Shown here piece by piece: positions 53,131 through 61,371 of a DNA stretch of 64,000 nt (position 1 is the stretch's first letter; each line of letters starts with the position of its first letter). The DNA is from Streptomyces cellostaticus (GTDB lineage Bacteria > Actinomycetota > Actinomycetes > Streptomycetales > Streptomycetaceae): NCBI RefSeq assembly GCF_023630175.1, contig NZ_JALLIN010000002.1, forward strand, positions 124,001 through 188,000, written 5' to 3'. The position numbers and the translations under genes are program-made. The notes beneath the pieces were generated by a model that was given only the letters and a program-made list of their open reading frames with translations, did no database searches and was not told the DNA's origin.

Positions 53131-54669
53131 TCAGTGGGCCACCACCGGCACCGGCACCGCGTCCTCGACGCCCTCGCCGGAGGCGACCGGGGCGGAGCCC
53201 GGGCGGCCGGCGTTGACGAAGGTGAAGGCGATCAGCGCGGCGAGGGCCAGGATGCCGACGGCGAACCAGATCGCCGTGCTGTAGCCGTGCACCATGCCCT
53301 GCAGGCCCACGAGCTGCTGCTGCGGCTTGGTGGCCGCACCGGCGATGTGGTCCTTGATGTACGAGGTCTTCGCGGACGCGGCGATGGTGTTCAGCAGGGC
53401 GGTGCCGATCGCGCCGCCCACCTGCTGCGAGGTGTTGACCATCGCGGAGGCGACACCGGCGTCCCGGGCCTCGACGCCCGAGGTCGCCAGCGACATGGCC
53501 GGCATGAACGCCGTGCCCATACCGAGACCGAGCAGCACCATCGCGGGCAGCAGCAGCGTCGCGTACGACGAGCCGATCTCGAGCTGCGTCAGCAGCAGCA
53601 TGCCGAACCCGGCGACCAGGAAGCCGGGGCCCATCAGCAGCCGGGCCGGGACACGGGTCATCAGGCGGGTGCCGATCTGGGTGGAGCCGGTGATCATGCC
53701 GGCCACCATCGGCAGGAACGCGAAGCCGGTCTTGACCGGCGAGTAGCCCTTCACGATCTGCAGGTAGTAGGTCAGGAAGAGGAACAGGCCGAACATGCCG
53801 ATGATCGCGAGGCCGAGGGAGAGGTAGATGCCACCGCGGTTGCGGTCGGTGACCACGCGCAGCGGCAGCAGCGGGGCCTTGACCCGGGACTCGACCAGCA
53901 CGAAGGCGAGGAGCAGCACCGCGGACGCGATGAACATCGCGACGGTCACGGTGTCGCCCCAGCCGTCGGACTCGGCGCGGGTGAAGCCGTAGACGAGCGC
54001 GAACAGGCCGAGGCTGGAAAGGACCACGCCGGGGACGTCGAGCGGGGAGCGGTTACGGCCGCCCTCCGGCTCACGGATGACGAACCAGGCGCCGAGCGCG
54101 GCGACGACGGCGAACGGGACGTTCACGAAGAAGGTCCAGCGCCAGTCCAGGTACTCCGTGAGGAAGCCGCCGAGGATCAGGCCGACGGCGCCGCCACCAC
54201 CGGCGATCGCGCCGTAGATGCCGAACGCCTTGGCGCGCTCCTTGGCGTCGGTGAACATCACGGCGAGCAGGGACAGCGCGGCCGGGGCGAGCAGGGCGCC
54301 GAAGACACCCTGCAGGGCGCGGGCACCGAACATCATCGCGCCGGTGGTGGCGGCACCGCCGAGCGCGGAGGCGGCGGCGAAACCGCCGAGGCCCAGCACG
54401 AAGGCGCGCTTGCGGCCCCAGAGGTCGGCGACGCGGCCGCCGAAGAGCAGCAGACCACCGAAGGCGAGCGCGTAGGCGGTGACGACCCACTGCCGGTTGC
54501 CGTCGGATATGCCCAGGTCGGCCTGGGCGGAGGGCAGTGCGATGTTCACGATGGTGGCGTCGAGGACGACCATGAGCTGGGCGAGCGCGATGAAGACGAG
54601 CGCTTTCCAGCGGTTGGCGTCACCGCTCGGTGCGGTGGCCCCGGGAGCCTTGAGGGATGTTTCGGACAT
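53131..54669 (-). CDS. DHA2 family MFS drug exporter
   Basis: 512 residues, 14 helices. Motifs: AQLMVVLDATIVNIALPSAQADL (helix 1), GGRVADLWGRKRAFVLG (motif A, about 80), and GGFLTEYLDWRWTFFVNVPFA (about 155-175). The protein resembles actinomycete multidrug exporters of the EmrB/QacA group. Start at MSETSLK; an in-frame GTG is 12 nt earlier. It follows a TetR gene on the same strand (222 bp apart) that carries two operator copies upstream, suggesting an inducible repressor-exporter operon. Confidence 0.9.
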   Translation of the reverse strand: MSETSLKAPGATAPSGDANRWKALVFIALAQLMVVLDATIVNIALPSAQADLGISDGNRQWVVTAYALAFGGLLLFGGRVADLWGRKRAFVLGLGGFAAASALGGAATTGAMMFGARALQGVFGALLAPAALSLLAVMFTDAKERAKAFGIYGAIAGGGGAVGLILGGFLTEYLDWRWTFFVNVPFAVVAALGAWFVIREPEGGRNRSPLDVPGVVLSSLGLFALVYGFTRAESDGWGDTVTVAMFIASAVLLLAFVLVESRVKAPLLPLRVVTDRNRGGIYLSLGLAIIGMFGLFLFLTYYLQIVKGYSPVKTGFAFLPMVAGMITGSTQIGTRLMTRVPARLLMGPGFLVAGFGMLLLTQLEIGSSYATLLLPAMVLLGLGMGTAFMPAMSLATSGVEARDAGVASAMVNTSQQVGGAIGTALLNTIAASAKTSYIKDHIAGAATKPQQQLVGLQGMVHGYSTAIWFAVGILALAALIAFTFVNAGRPGSAPVASGEGVEDAVPVPVVAH

Positions 54670-54890
54670 GGAGGTACCCACTTCGGGACTTCGTGACGGA
54701 AAAAGACGTAGGTATCGGGCGGCGCGTCGGCAGCGACGACGACGGCCGGAAGCTCGGTCTCCGGCAAGGTGCGGCCGGCGGCACCACGGCGCTCTGGGTG
54801 CCGCGGTGCGGTGAGTACGACGAGTCGGGACCGGCGGGCGGCCCCGAATCGGTCGGGCTGATCGGTCGGGCTGATCGGTCGGCAGATCGG

Positions 54891-55535
54891 TCAGGCTTTG
54901 CGGAGGTCCTCCATGGTCACGGCCGTTCCGGGCAGGACGGTGCGGCCCGGAGCCCGCAGACCGTCCAGGAACAGCTGAAGATGACGGTGTGTGAAGCGGT
55001 CGACGCTGCAGCAGTCCGTGCCGGCGGGCGGTCGGCTGAGCTGGGCGACGGCGACCATCAGGTCACCGACACCCACGTCCGTGCGGAGCAGTCCGGCCGC
55101 CTTGGCCCGGTCCATGAGGTCCTCGACGATGCGCTCGACGCGCTCCCTCGCGGCCTCGAGATCGGGGTGGTGCTGGTCGAAGGTGCTGGTGACCATCGGG
55201 CACAGGGCGCTGATCCGCTCGTCCGCGGCGGCGTGCACGAAGCGCTCCAGCGCCTCGAACCCGTCACCGCTCTCGGACAGCGCCCGCTCGGCGACCCGTA
55301 CGGTCCGGTCCAGGACCGAGCAGACGACCTCGCGGACGAGGGCGTCGCGGTCCGGGAAGTTGCGGTACACCGTGGCATTGCCGACACCGGCCCGGCGGGC
55401 GATCTCGTCGAACGGCACGTCCGGACCGTGTTCGACGAACATCTCCCGGGCGGCCGTGACGATCCGCTCCCGGTTGCGCAGGGCGTCGGCACGCGGCCGC
55501 GACACCTTGCGCGGTGCGGGGAGGGAGGTCTGCAC
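54891..55535 (-). CDS. TetR family regulator
   Basis: 214 residues. Helix-turn-helix DVPFDEIARRAGVGNATVYRNFPDRDALV (about 38-66) and a TetR C-terminal domain. The C-terminal part has a Cys pair in GTDCCSVDRF. GTG start with AGGAG 7 nt upstream. Two CGGGGA-N5-TCCCCG sites lie upstream, so autorepression and control of the downstream DHA2 exporter are likely. Confidence 0.88.
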   Translation of the reverse strand: MQTSLPAPRKVSRPRADALRNRERIVTAAREMFVEHGPDVPFDEIARRAGVGNATVYRNFPDRDALVREVVCSVLDRTVRVAERALSESGDGFEALERFVHAAADERISALCPMVTSTFDQHHPDLEAARERVERIVEDLMDRAKAAGLLRTDVGVGDLMVAVAQLSRPPAGTDCCSVDRFTHRHLQLFLDGLRAPGRTVLPGTAVTMEDLRKA

Positions 55536-55568
55536 GGCGTACTCCTGGTCTGGGTGACTCTGGCGATC

Positions 55569-55625
55569 CGGGGAATGGCTCCCCGTTTCGCGTGGACACA
55601 GGTCTAAACGGGGAACGCGTCCCCG
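55569..55625. promoter_or_regulatory. two TetR operator copies
   Basis: CGGGGA-ATGGC-TCCCCG (55569-55585) and CGGGGA-ACGCG-TCCCCG (55609-55625): identical 6-bp arms, 5-bp spacers, centres exactly 40 bp apart. Confidence 0.75.
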
Positions 55626-55793
55626 GTTATTTCCCCCTCGCCGAAAACATTCCCGTGACCTGGCTCACACCTGCCGCACGGGGGATTCCCACGATCGGCC
55701 GCTCCAGCGCGCGCCCTCCGGCCCCTCGCCCCAGGGTGATCACAAGGGTGCAGTCGTCAGACCTGCGGCTGCCGTGGAGCGGGAGGTCCATGC

Positions 55794-57071
55794 ATGCAGC
55801 CGCCGTCGCCCCGCCGCCGCATACGCCCGCGCCGGGCGGCCGCCCTGGCCTCGGTGACCATCCTGACCCTGGCGGTCAGCACCTCGGCCGGAACGGGGCA
55901 GCTCACGCCCTCCTCCGCCGCCGGGCCGGCCGGCCTGGTCCGCTCCTCCGCCCTCTCCCCCTGCATGATCCGCGGCGGCATGGACGTCCAGATGACGGAA
56001 GGCGTCCCCACCCCGGTCGGTTACTCCCGCTCCACCGGCACGGTCCGCGCCCTGACCCTGATGATCGACTTCTCCGACGCCCCCGGCCAGGGCAGCGCCC
56101 AGGACCGCTTCCACGAGTTCTTCCCGCAGACCCAGGAATGGTTCCGCACGGCGTCCTACGGCCGTCTCGACTACCGCCCCGAGACCCCGATACCCGGCTG
56201 GCTGCGCATGCCGAAGCCGTTCAGGGCCTACGGCATAGAGCGCGGCGCACCCTTCGACCCCGGCTACCGGCAGCTCGTGCAGGACATGGTGGCCGCCGCC
56301 GACCCCGATGTGGACTTCCGCTCGTACGACCTGCTGAACGTGCTGGTCACCCCCAACGCCGGCCCCTCCGCCCTGGACACGGTGCTCTCCGTGACCTTCG
56401 CCGGCAACTCCGACGCCCCGGTCGCCGACGGCGTCGTCGTCGCCAACGCGTCCTTCGTCTACTCCCGCCAGGACGACGGCTCCGGCTCCTACGACCGCAC
56501 CGGCTACCGGGTGCTCCCGCACGAGAACGGCCACACCTTCGGACTGCCCGACCTCTACACCCAGGAGGGCGGCTCGGCGGTGGGGCACTGGGACATCATG
56601 AGCGAGGACTGGGGCGTCAACAACGACCTCCTCGGCTGGCACAAGTGGAAACTGGGCTGGCTGGACGGCACCCAGGTCGGCTGCGCCGCCCGCCCCGGGC
56701 GCACCGACTACACCCTGACACCCCTGTACCGGCCGGGCGGCGGGAAGCTGGTCCTCATACCCATAGACCGGCGCAGCGCCTACGCCCTGGAACTGCGCGC
56801 GCCGGGGGGCAACGACGAGGCGATCTGCGAGCCGGGCGTCCTCATCTACAAGGTCGACGCCACCGTGGACACCGGGCGCGGTCCGATAACGGTCTACGAC
56901 GCACACCGGCACAGCGGCGGCTGCACGCGCAGCCCCAACGTCCAGACCGAACTCTCCGACGCCCCGTTCACCACCGGGGAGTCCTTCAAGGACCCGGGCC
57001 ACGGCATAACGGTCGAGGTGAGGGCCACGGGGCACGACGGCGAGTTCCGGGTGCGGGTCACTCGGCGGTAG
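55794..57071 (+). CDS. secreted M6 family metalloprotease
   Basis: 425 residues. Signal peptide: very basic start (PSPRRRIRPRRAA), hydrophobic core ALASVTILTLAVSTSA. Zinc motif HENGH at 243-247 (LPHENGHTFGLPDLY), followed by WDIMS, the Met-turn-like segment. The catalytic region is of the immune-inhibitor-A/M6 type; the C-terminal 130 residues form a beta-rich domain. It should act outside the cell, perhaps in nutrition or developmental proteolysis. ATG with GGGAGG 7 nt upstream. Confidence 0.88.
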   Translation: MQPPSPRRRIRPRRAAALASVTILTLAVSTSAGTGQLTPSSAAGPAGLVRSSALSPCMIRGGMDVQMTEGVPTPVGYSRSTGTVRALTLMIDFSDAPGQGSAQDRFHEFFPQTQEWFRTASYGRLDYRPETPIPGWLRMPKPFRAYGIERGAPFDPGYRQLVQDMVAAADPDVDFRSYDLLNVLVTPNAGPSALDTVLSVTFAGNSDAPVADGVVVANASFVYSRQDDGSGSYDRTGYRVLPHENGHTFGLPDLYTQEGGSAVGHWDIMSEDWGVNNDLLGWHKWKLGWLDGTQVGCAARPGRTDYTLTPLYRPGGGKLVLIPIDRRSAYALELRAPGGNDEAICEPGVLIYKVDATVDTGRGPITVYDAHRHSGGCTRSPNVQTELSDAPFTTGESFKDPGHGITVEVRATGHDGEFRVRVTRR

Positions 57072-57448
57072 CGGGGCGGGGGCGATGCGGGGCAGCGGGG
57101 ATGGGGGGATGGGGGCTGGGGAATAGAGGGGGCGGAGGCGTTGCGGGGCAGGGCGCGACGCGGTTCAGCGGAGCGCAACAGCGGGGGCGGCAGGAGGCGG
57201 GGGCGACAGGGGGCCGGCGGCGCGGGGAACGACGCGGAGCAGCGGGCGGGGCGGTCGCCGCGGTGAACGCGGCCACGCACGCGGCCCGCCGCACCTTCCA
57301 GAGCCGCGTGACGGACCTCAAGCCCGCGCTCCGCTGTACCGCCGACCGCATCCGGGCGGACCTCCACACCGTCTCCCACTGCACCCACGTCCCCCGGACC
57401 TGATCCACCACGCCACCCCGATCCGGTACCCTGTGGACCGAGCACAGC
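57072..57448. other. G-rich intergenic region before tRNA-Arg
   Basis: No confident gene. 57072-57250 has many G runs on the + strand (quadruplex-type). A 46-codon frame from GTG 57263 to TGA 57403 has plausible codon use (ARRTFQSRVTDLKPALR) but no ribosome site; it may be a remnant. The tRNA promoter must lie in the last 50 bases. Confidence 0.45.
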
Positions 57449-57524
57449 GCCTTCGTAGCTCAGGGGATAGAGCACCGCTCTCCTAAAGCGGGTGTCGCAG
57501 GTTCGAATCCTGCCGGGGGCACCA
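57449..57524 (+). tRNA. tRNA-Arg(CCT)
   Basis: Full cloverleaf of 76 nt: acceptor GCCTTCG with CGGGGGC, anticodon stem CCGCT/AGCGG with loop CTCCTAA (anticodon CCT, reads AGG), T-arm GCAGG-TTCGAAT-CCTGC, encoded CCA. Its 3' half is the attachment site of the following element. Confidence 0.95.
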
Positions 57525-57531
57525 GCCAAGA

Positions 57532-57559
57532 GGCCCCGGACCGATCATGGTCCGGGGCC
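57532..57559. terminator. hairpin after tRNA-Arg, copy 1
   Basis: GGCCCCGGACC-GATCAT-GGTCCGGGGCC, perfect 11-bp arms, 8 nt after the tRNA. A near-identical hairpin recurs at 58300-58327. Confidence 0.8.
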
Positions 57560-57647
57560 TTTGACATCCACTTCTGACATCAACGGGGGCGGCCACTGTC
57601 GCCTGCAGCCTCATCGGCTACCGCAGACTCGCCGAGGCAGACGATCT

Positions 57648-58181
57648 TCAGGATGCGTCCGCGTAGGCGAGGTGGACCCCACAGACGGTGCAACGGAAGA
57701 GCAGGGCAGTCGCCCCCTCGCCCAGGTGGTTCAAGAAGTGCTCAAGCTGGCTTTCGTCGTGCCAGCCCTCCCTGCGCATGTCGGCCCGCAATTGGTCGAG
57801 GGCCTCCGGATGCGCCGCCAACCCGGCGTACCCGACTTCGCCCACGAAGGCCGCCGCGTCGTGGCAGTGGACGAGCCAGTGCGGATCCTGCCAGGAGTGG
57901 AAGCCAGGTGTGCGGCGGGTGACCTCATGCAAGACGTCCTCGCTGACGCCGTCGAGCCCGTAGGAGTCGGTGAATTCACCCGCGAAGCGTTCAGCCGCGC
58001 TCCCGTCCGCGATACACCACGGGCAGAAAGGTCCGCGGACCTCGTGGGCGGTGTAGAAGGTTGCTGTGTATATCCAGCCCGTGCTGCGGCTGCAGCAGGC
58101 GCACCTCTCGGCGGACGCACGGATGGACCCGCTGGCGAGGGGGTCTGGGTGATAGCGGAAAAAGGGCAGGCCGTCGTTCAT
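57648..58181 (-). CDS. CbrC family protein
   Basis: 177 residues. CbrC/UPF0167 features: LPFFRYHPDPLASGSI at the start, then CxxC-type pairs (CACC, CPWC and CTVC) and GFHSWQDPHWLVHCHDAAAFVG. The E. coli namesake alters colicin E2 tolerance; the biochemical role is unknown. AAGAAGCGG before the ATG. Lies in the tRNA-Arg element. Confidence 0.85.
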   Translation of the reverse strand: MNDGLPFFRYHPDPLASGSIRASAERCACCSRSTGWIYTATFYTAHEVRGPFCPWCIADGSAAERFAGEFTDSYGLDGVSEDVLHEVTRRTPGFHSWQDPHWLVHCHDAAAFVGEVGYAGLAAHPEALDQLRADMRREGWHDESQLEHFLNHLGEGATALLFRCTVCGVHLAYADAS

Positions 58182-58276
58182 CGCCGCTTCTTGACCTGTG
58201 CCTCGGTGGCCATGCCTTCCGATCTCATGGAGGGCAGTCTGTCCACAACGAGGTATGGGATCAAGCGGCGGCGTCG

Positions 58277-58328
58277 GACTCCTGCCGGCCACGTCCCAAG
58301 GCCCCAGACCGATCATGGTCCGGGGCCC
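58277..58328. repeat. degenerate internal att plus hairpin copy
   Basis: GACTCCTGCCGG followed by CCAAGGCCCCAGACCGATCATGG aligns with the tRNA 3' end and its downstream hairpin (GAATCCTGCCGG... at 57505-57559), with several changes. Confidence 0.55.
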
Positions 58329-58358
58329 TCGATACAGATGTGACTTCAACTCCGTCGG

Positions 58359-58830
58359 TCACTCACGACCGGGACGCCTCCGCAGCAGCCGGTCCATGTG
58401 ACTCATGGCCTCGCGCTGGGTGTCCTGCACAACGTGCGTGTACACGTCCATGGTGATGCTGATCTGTGAGTGGCCCAGGATCTCCATCACCACGCGGGGC
58501 GCGACACCGGCTGCCGTGAGGAGCGTGGCCGTACCGTGGCGAGCGTCGTGCAGCCGGATATCGCGGAGGCCGGCGGACTGGGCGACGCGGGTGAAGGAGC
58601 GGTAGACGTTCCGCGGCTCGACCGGGCGACCCGTCCGGGTCGTGAAGACGTGGTCCGACTCGCGCCAGGTCTCCCCCGCTTTCGCCCGAGCCGCCGCCTG
58701 CCGCAGCCGGTGCCAGCGCAGCGGCACGATGCAGAGCGCCGGCGGCGGGACAACCCGACGGCGACGGCTCTTGGGGTCGTCGTCGTACAACACGCCCCGA
58801 CGCCGCTGCGTCTGCTGCCGGACTGGTCCC
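58359..58830 (-). pseudogene. tyrosine integrase, C-terminal fragment
   Basis: About 155 residues of a tyrosine recombinase: ESDHVFTTRTGRPVEPRNVYRSF, LHDARHGTATLL with the catalytic His-x-x-Arg, LGHSQISITMDVYTHV with the nucleophile Tyr. The N-terminal two thirds, including the first catalytic Arg, are gone; the break coincides with the IS110 fragment on the opposite strand. Directly downstream is the second hairpin, as expected for an integrase next to its att site. Confidence 0.8.
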
Positions 58831-59069
58831 CGTCCCACGCGACTCCGGCCGCCGCACCGGCAACCTGCACTGCCCCAAGCGCTACAGCCCGCCGCCTGCG
58901 CAGAGTCTTCTACCTCTCCGCGCAGACCAGCATCATCCGCGAAGGCCCCAACCTCGACTACTACTTGAAGAAGCGGAGCGAGGGCTGCAAGCACGTCCAG
59001 GCCGTCATCGCCCTCGCTCGCCGACGTGTCGATGTCCTATGGGCCCTCCTGCGCGACGGCAGACCCTTC
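58820..59069 (+). pseudogene. IS110 family transposase, C-terminal fragment
   Basis: VPVPRDSGRRTGNLHCPKRYS in one frame continues, after a frameshift near 58875, as RRLRRVFYLSAQTSIIREGP, LKKRSEGCKHVQAVIALARRRVDVLWALLRD. This is the C-terminal (Transposase_20) part of IS110/IS116/IS902 transposases. The rest of the IS is missing. Its insertion is the likely cause of the integrase truncation. Confidence 0.75.
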
Positions 59070-59165
59070 GCTCTCCACCCACCCGTCGCCCAAGCTGCTC
59101 AAACGGGCCAGCGCACCCCGCATACCTGGCGATAGCCTGCGGGCCACACCAGAAAGGCGGGTCCA

Positions 59166-59444
59166 GTGGGCTTCGACGCAGAACGCTCAGCGCGCATCGC
59201 TGCCATGCAGGAAACCGCCCGGCCCGTCTGGGAGGCAAGCGGCGACACGGACGCGCTCCAGCAGTTCCTCAGGGACAACGGGTGCCACGGAGTGGAAGCC
59301 GTGTTCGTGACCGTGGGCCTACTGAACTGCGATCTTGCCGAGGCTCAACGAGCCCTCTTCAAGGCCCCATGCCGCGACGCCGAACTCCGCTTCCACAACC
59401 ACGCCATGGACCTACTCGAAGAGGCCGCCGACATGGACGCCTGA
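59166..59444 (+). CDS. small unknown protein
   Basis: 92 residues, soluble and helical (SARIAAMQETARPVWEASGD, NHAMDLLEEAADMDA), three Cys. GTG start with AAAGGCGGG upstream. No family recognised. Cargo of the tRNA-Arg element, same strand as the two secreted genes. Confidence 0.55.
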   Translation: MGFDAERSARIAAMQETARPVWEASGDTDALQQFLRDNGCHGVEAVFVTVGLLNCDLAEAQRALFKAPCRDAELRFHNHAMDLLEEAADMDA

Positions 59445-59581
59445 CAGCACCAACAGCCGGCGGAACCTCTTGACTCAGCCGTTGAGACTCCACCGACCTC
59501 GGGTTCCGGGCTTCCACTTCAAGGCGAAGAGCGCCGATCGACGGCCAACCTCAAGTCCCCCTCAGGACATCGGGCATGCAC

Positions 59582-59611
59582 TTGTTGCACGCATGTCGTC
59601 ACGCCTAGTGT
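59582..59611 (+). promoter_or_regulatory. possible promoter of secreted protein gene
   Basis: TTGTTG (59582-59587), 18-bp spacer, TAGTGT (59606-59611), about 47 bp before the ATG. Confidence 0.4.
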
Positions 59612-59657
59612 TCAAGCGTTCGATCGTCACGGGGGCGGTCCACCGGAAAGGTGTCAC

Positions 59658-60296
59658 ATGGGCATCGGTTCACGGCGCGCATTGACCAGCGCTGCCACTG
59701 CTGCGCTGCTTTTGTGCTGCGCTGCTGCGGGTACCGCCGCGGCTGAAGAGGCGCCAGTTGATGACAGGGCCGTATCCGCGGACCAGACGACGGAAATCAA
59801 CGACAGGCAGCGGTGGGAGGACGAGACCGACCAGCCGCTTCAGGAGAGCGAACCGCGTGTGTGTAGCGGTTCGCAGACATGGTACGAATTCTCATCGAAG
59901 AAGGCATACCACGTACCTTCCTGGTGGAACGGCACCAAATACAAGGATGGGCCAGGCGGCACAATGTCGGTATCCGTCACCAAGAGTGGCACCATCACAC
60001 TCGAAGTCTCGGGTAGTGGCGAGTGGTCGGCCGGTGCGATCCTCGCAAAGGCCAAGACCACGATTTCCGTCAAGGTGGCTGGCAGCGTATCCGTCACCAC
60101 AGGCCATACCTACAGTCACGACATCGGCAGGAACAAATACGGCCACTTGCAGTACGGTTCCTGGGGCTACAAGGTGAACTGGAAGAGGTACCAGTCTGTT
60201 GGCAGCGGCTGCGGAGCACCTCGCGAGATTGGCCACGGTACGGCGATCCTGCCGACCAAGGAAACCGGCTGGAAGTACTGGGAAACCAAGTCATGA
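59658..60296 (+). CDS. secreted protein of unknown function
   Basis: 212 residues. Signal peptide (MGIGSRRALTSAATAALLLCCAAAGTAAA, cut near residue 28). The mature protein has an acidic linker and then a beta-rich domain of about 130 residues with alternating Ser/Thr and Val (GTMSVSVTKSGTITLEVSGSG, TTISVKVAGSVSVTTGHTY), two Cys, and aromatic segments (WYEFSSKKAYHVPSWW, GSWGYKVNWKRYQ). This pattern recalls extracellular beta-sandwich or aerolysin-like proteins, but no family can be named. Its stop overlaps the start of the next gene (ATGA). Confidence 0.72.
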   Translation: MGIGSRRALTSAATAALLLCCAAAGTAAAEEAPVDDRAVSADQTTEINDRQRWEDETDQPLQESEPRVCSGSQTWYEFSSKKAYHVPSWWNGTKYKDGPGGTMSVSVTKSGTITLEVSGSGEWSAGAILAKAKTTISVKVAGSVSVTTGHTYSHDIGRNKYGHLQYGSWGYKVNWKRYQSVGSGCGAPREIGHGTAILPTKETGWKYWETKS

Positions 60297-60784
60297 CCTA
60301 TTCGAGCCCGCGGTCCGCCCGGCTCGCCGGATGCGCTGTGGTGGTGTCGGCGTTCCTGCTCACCTCGTGCACGACGTCCGGAAGCGGTGGGGACAGCGCA
60401 GCGAAATCTTCACCATCGTCTTCGACCTCCCCTCGCAAGGTACCTGAGCCGTCAGAGAAAAAGCTCACCGAGCAGGCTCAGTCGGCCCTCGCCGCCGCCC
60501 ATAGCGGGACACTGGTCGAGGCTGGCGTGGAACGCGTGACCGACGGTATCCACACCGAGCCCGGACTCAGCAAAGGAAAGACCTACCGGCTCAACCTGGT
60601 GTGTGCTGGTAGCGGGAGCGCGCAGTTGGAGTTCGTGCCCGCGAACGCGGGCTCCAAGGCCGCGGTGCCATGCGATGAGTCAGTGGTTCAGCAGCGCATC
60701 ACCGCGGACAGGCTGGTCCGCATCAACGTTGACGGCGCCAAAGGAGCAACCGGCGTGATCGCTTGGCAGATCGACGCCCTGTGA
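60293..60784 (+). CDS. putative lipoprotein
   Basis: 163 residues. Lipobox LLTSC places the lipid-bearing Cys at about residue 26, followed by a Ser/Thr/Gly-rich tether and a domain of about 110 residues with two Cys (LVCAGSGSAQLEFV; AAVPCDES) that could pair. The layout resembles small Streptomyces lipoproteins of unknown function. Start overlaps the secreted-protein stop by 4 nt, so the two are translated together and probably act together at the cell surface. A terminator follows. Confidence 0.78.
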   Translation: MTYSSPRSARLAGCAVVVSAFLLTSCTTSGSGGDSAAKSSPSSSTSPRKVPEPSEKKLTEQAQSALAAAHSGTLVEAGVERVTDGIHTEPGLSKGKTYRLNLVCAGSGSAQLEFVPANAGSKAAVPCDESVVQQRITADRLVRINVDGAKGATGVIAWQIDAL

Positions 60785-60795
60785 GCTGAGCAAAC

Positions 60796-60828
60796 GGTCC
60801 CCGCACCGGCAGCGCCGCTGCGGGGGCC
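60796..60828 (+). terminator. terminator after lipoprotein gene
   Basis: GGTCCCCGCA pairs with TGCGGGGGCC (one G-U), 13-nt loop. Confidence 0.65.
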
Positions 60829-61080
60829 GATCCGTACAGCAACCACAGCGACCGACCATGGTCTACAAGCGCTCTGAGAGACCGAACGGCGGCCTGTACG
60901 GCTCTCGGTGACCGAACTCTGCAGAGCTACGGATCAGTAGGCTTCTGACCTCCACGGCTGACGACGCCGGACGGGAGTGCTGCGCCTTTCTGATATCCGC
61001 GAGCGACATCAACGGCACCGGATGGGTCTGGCGTGGCCAGCGTGGCCGGTTCGGTCCCCGATGATGCCTAGGGGATCGCA

Positions 61081-61123
61081 CTCCTAAAACGGGTGTCGCA
61101 GGTTCGAATCCTGCCGGGGGCAC
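61081..61123 (+). repeat. distal att copy of tRNA-Arg 3' half
   Basis: 42 of 43 bases match 57480-57522, including the T-arm and acceptor end, without a tRNA 5' half. It marks the right end of the element. Confidence 0.88.
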
Positions 61124-61175
61124 AACGTGTTACCGCTCTGAACTGGGGTCTATCCCCCCGGGAGGGCTCCTGTTC

Positions 61176-61200
61176 GGCCTCGGACTCCTCGTCCGGGGCC
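61176..61200 (-). terminator. possible terminator downstream of helicase
   Basis: GGCCTCGGAC-TCCTC-GTCCGGGGCC, 10-bp stem with one wobble, about 170 nt past the helicase stop. Confidence 0.5.
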
Positions 61201-61371
61201 GTTTGCGTGAGCGGACGGGGAGTTGATCCCCCGAAGTCTCTCCAGCGGATAAGCATCATCCGGCACGGGCTCCGGCCCGGTCTTCTCCGGGCCATAGGGA
61301 TCTGGCTCCGCTTCGAGCACCCCAGGAGCGCACGAGCGGGCACGGAAGAACCGCGCTTGTGTCGAAAGTCG

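Larger units (their letters stand above)
57480..61123. mobile_element. decayed integrative element(s) at tRNA-Arg
   Basis: About 3.6 kb between two 43-bp direct repeats (57480-57522 inside the tRNA and 61081-61123; one mismatch). A third, degenerate att-plus-hairpin copy lies at about 58277-58328, suggesting two tandem elements or a rearranged one. Contents: CbrC gene, integrase C-terminus, IS110 fragment, an unknown 92-residue protein, a secreted protein and a lipoprotein. No replication or transfer genes were seen. Confidence 0.78.

Noticed and set aside
61020..61130. Second tRNA-Arg gene
   Set aside because: The D-arm and anticodon 5' stem are absent; only the 43-bp 3' part is present, as expected for an att site.
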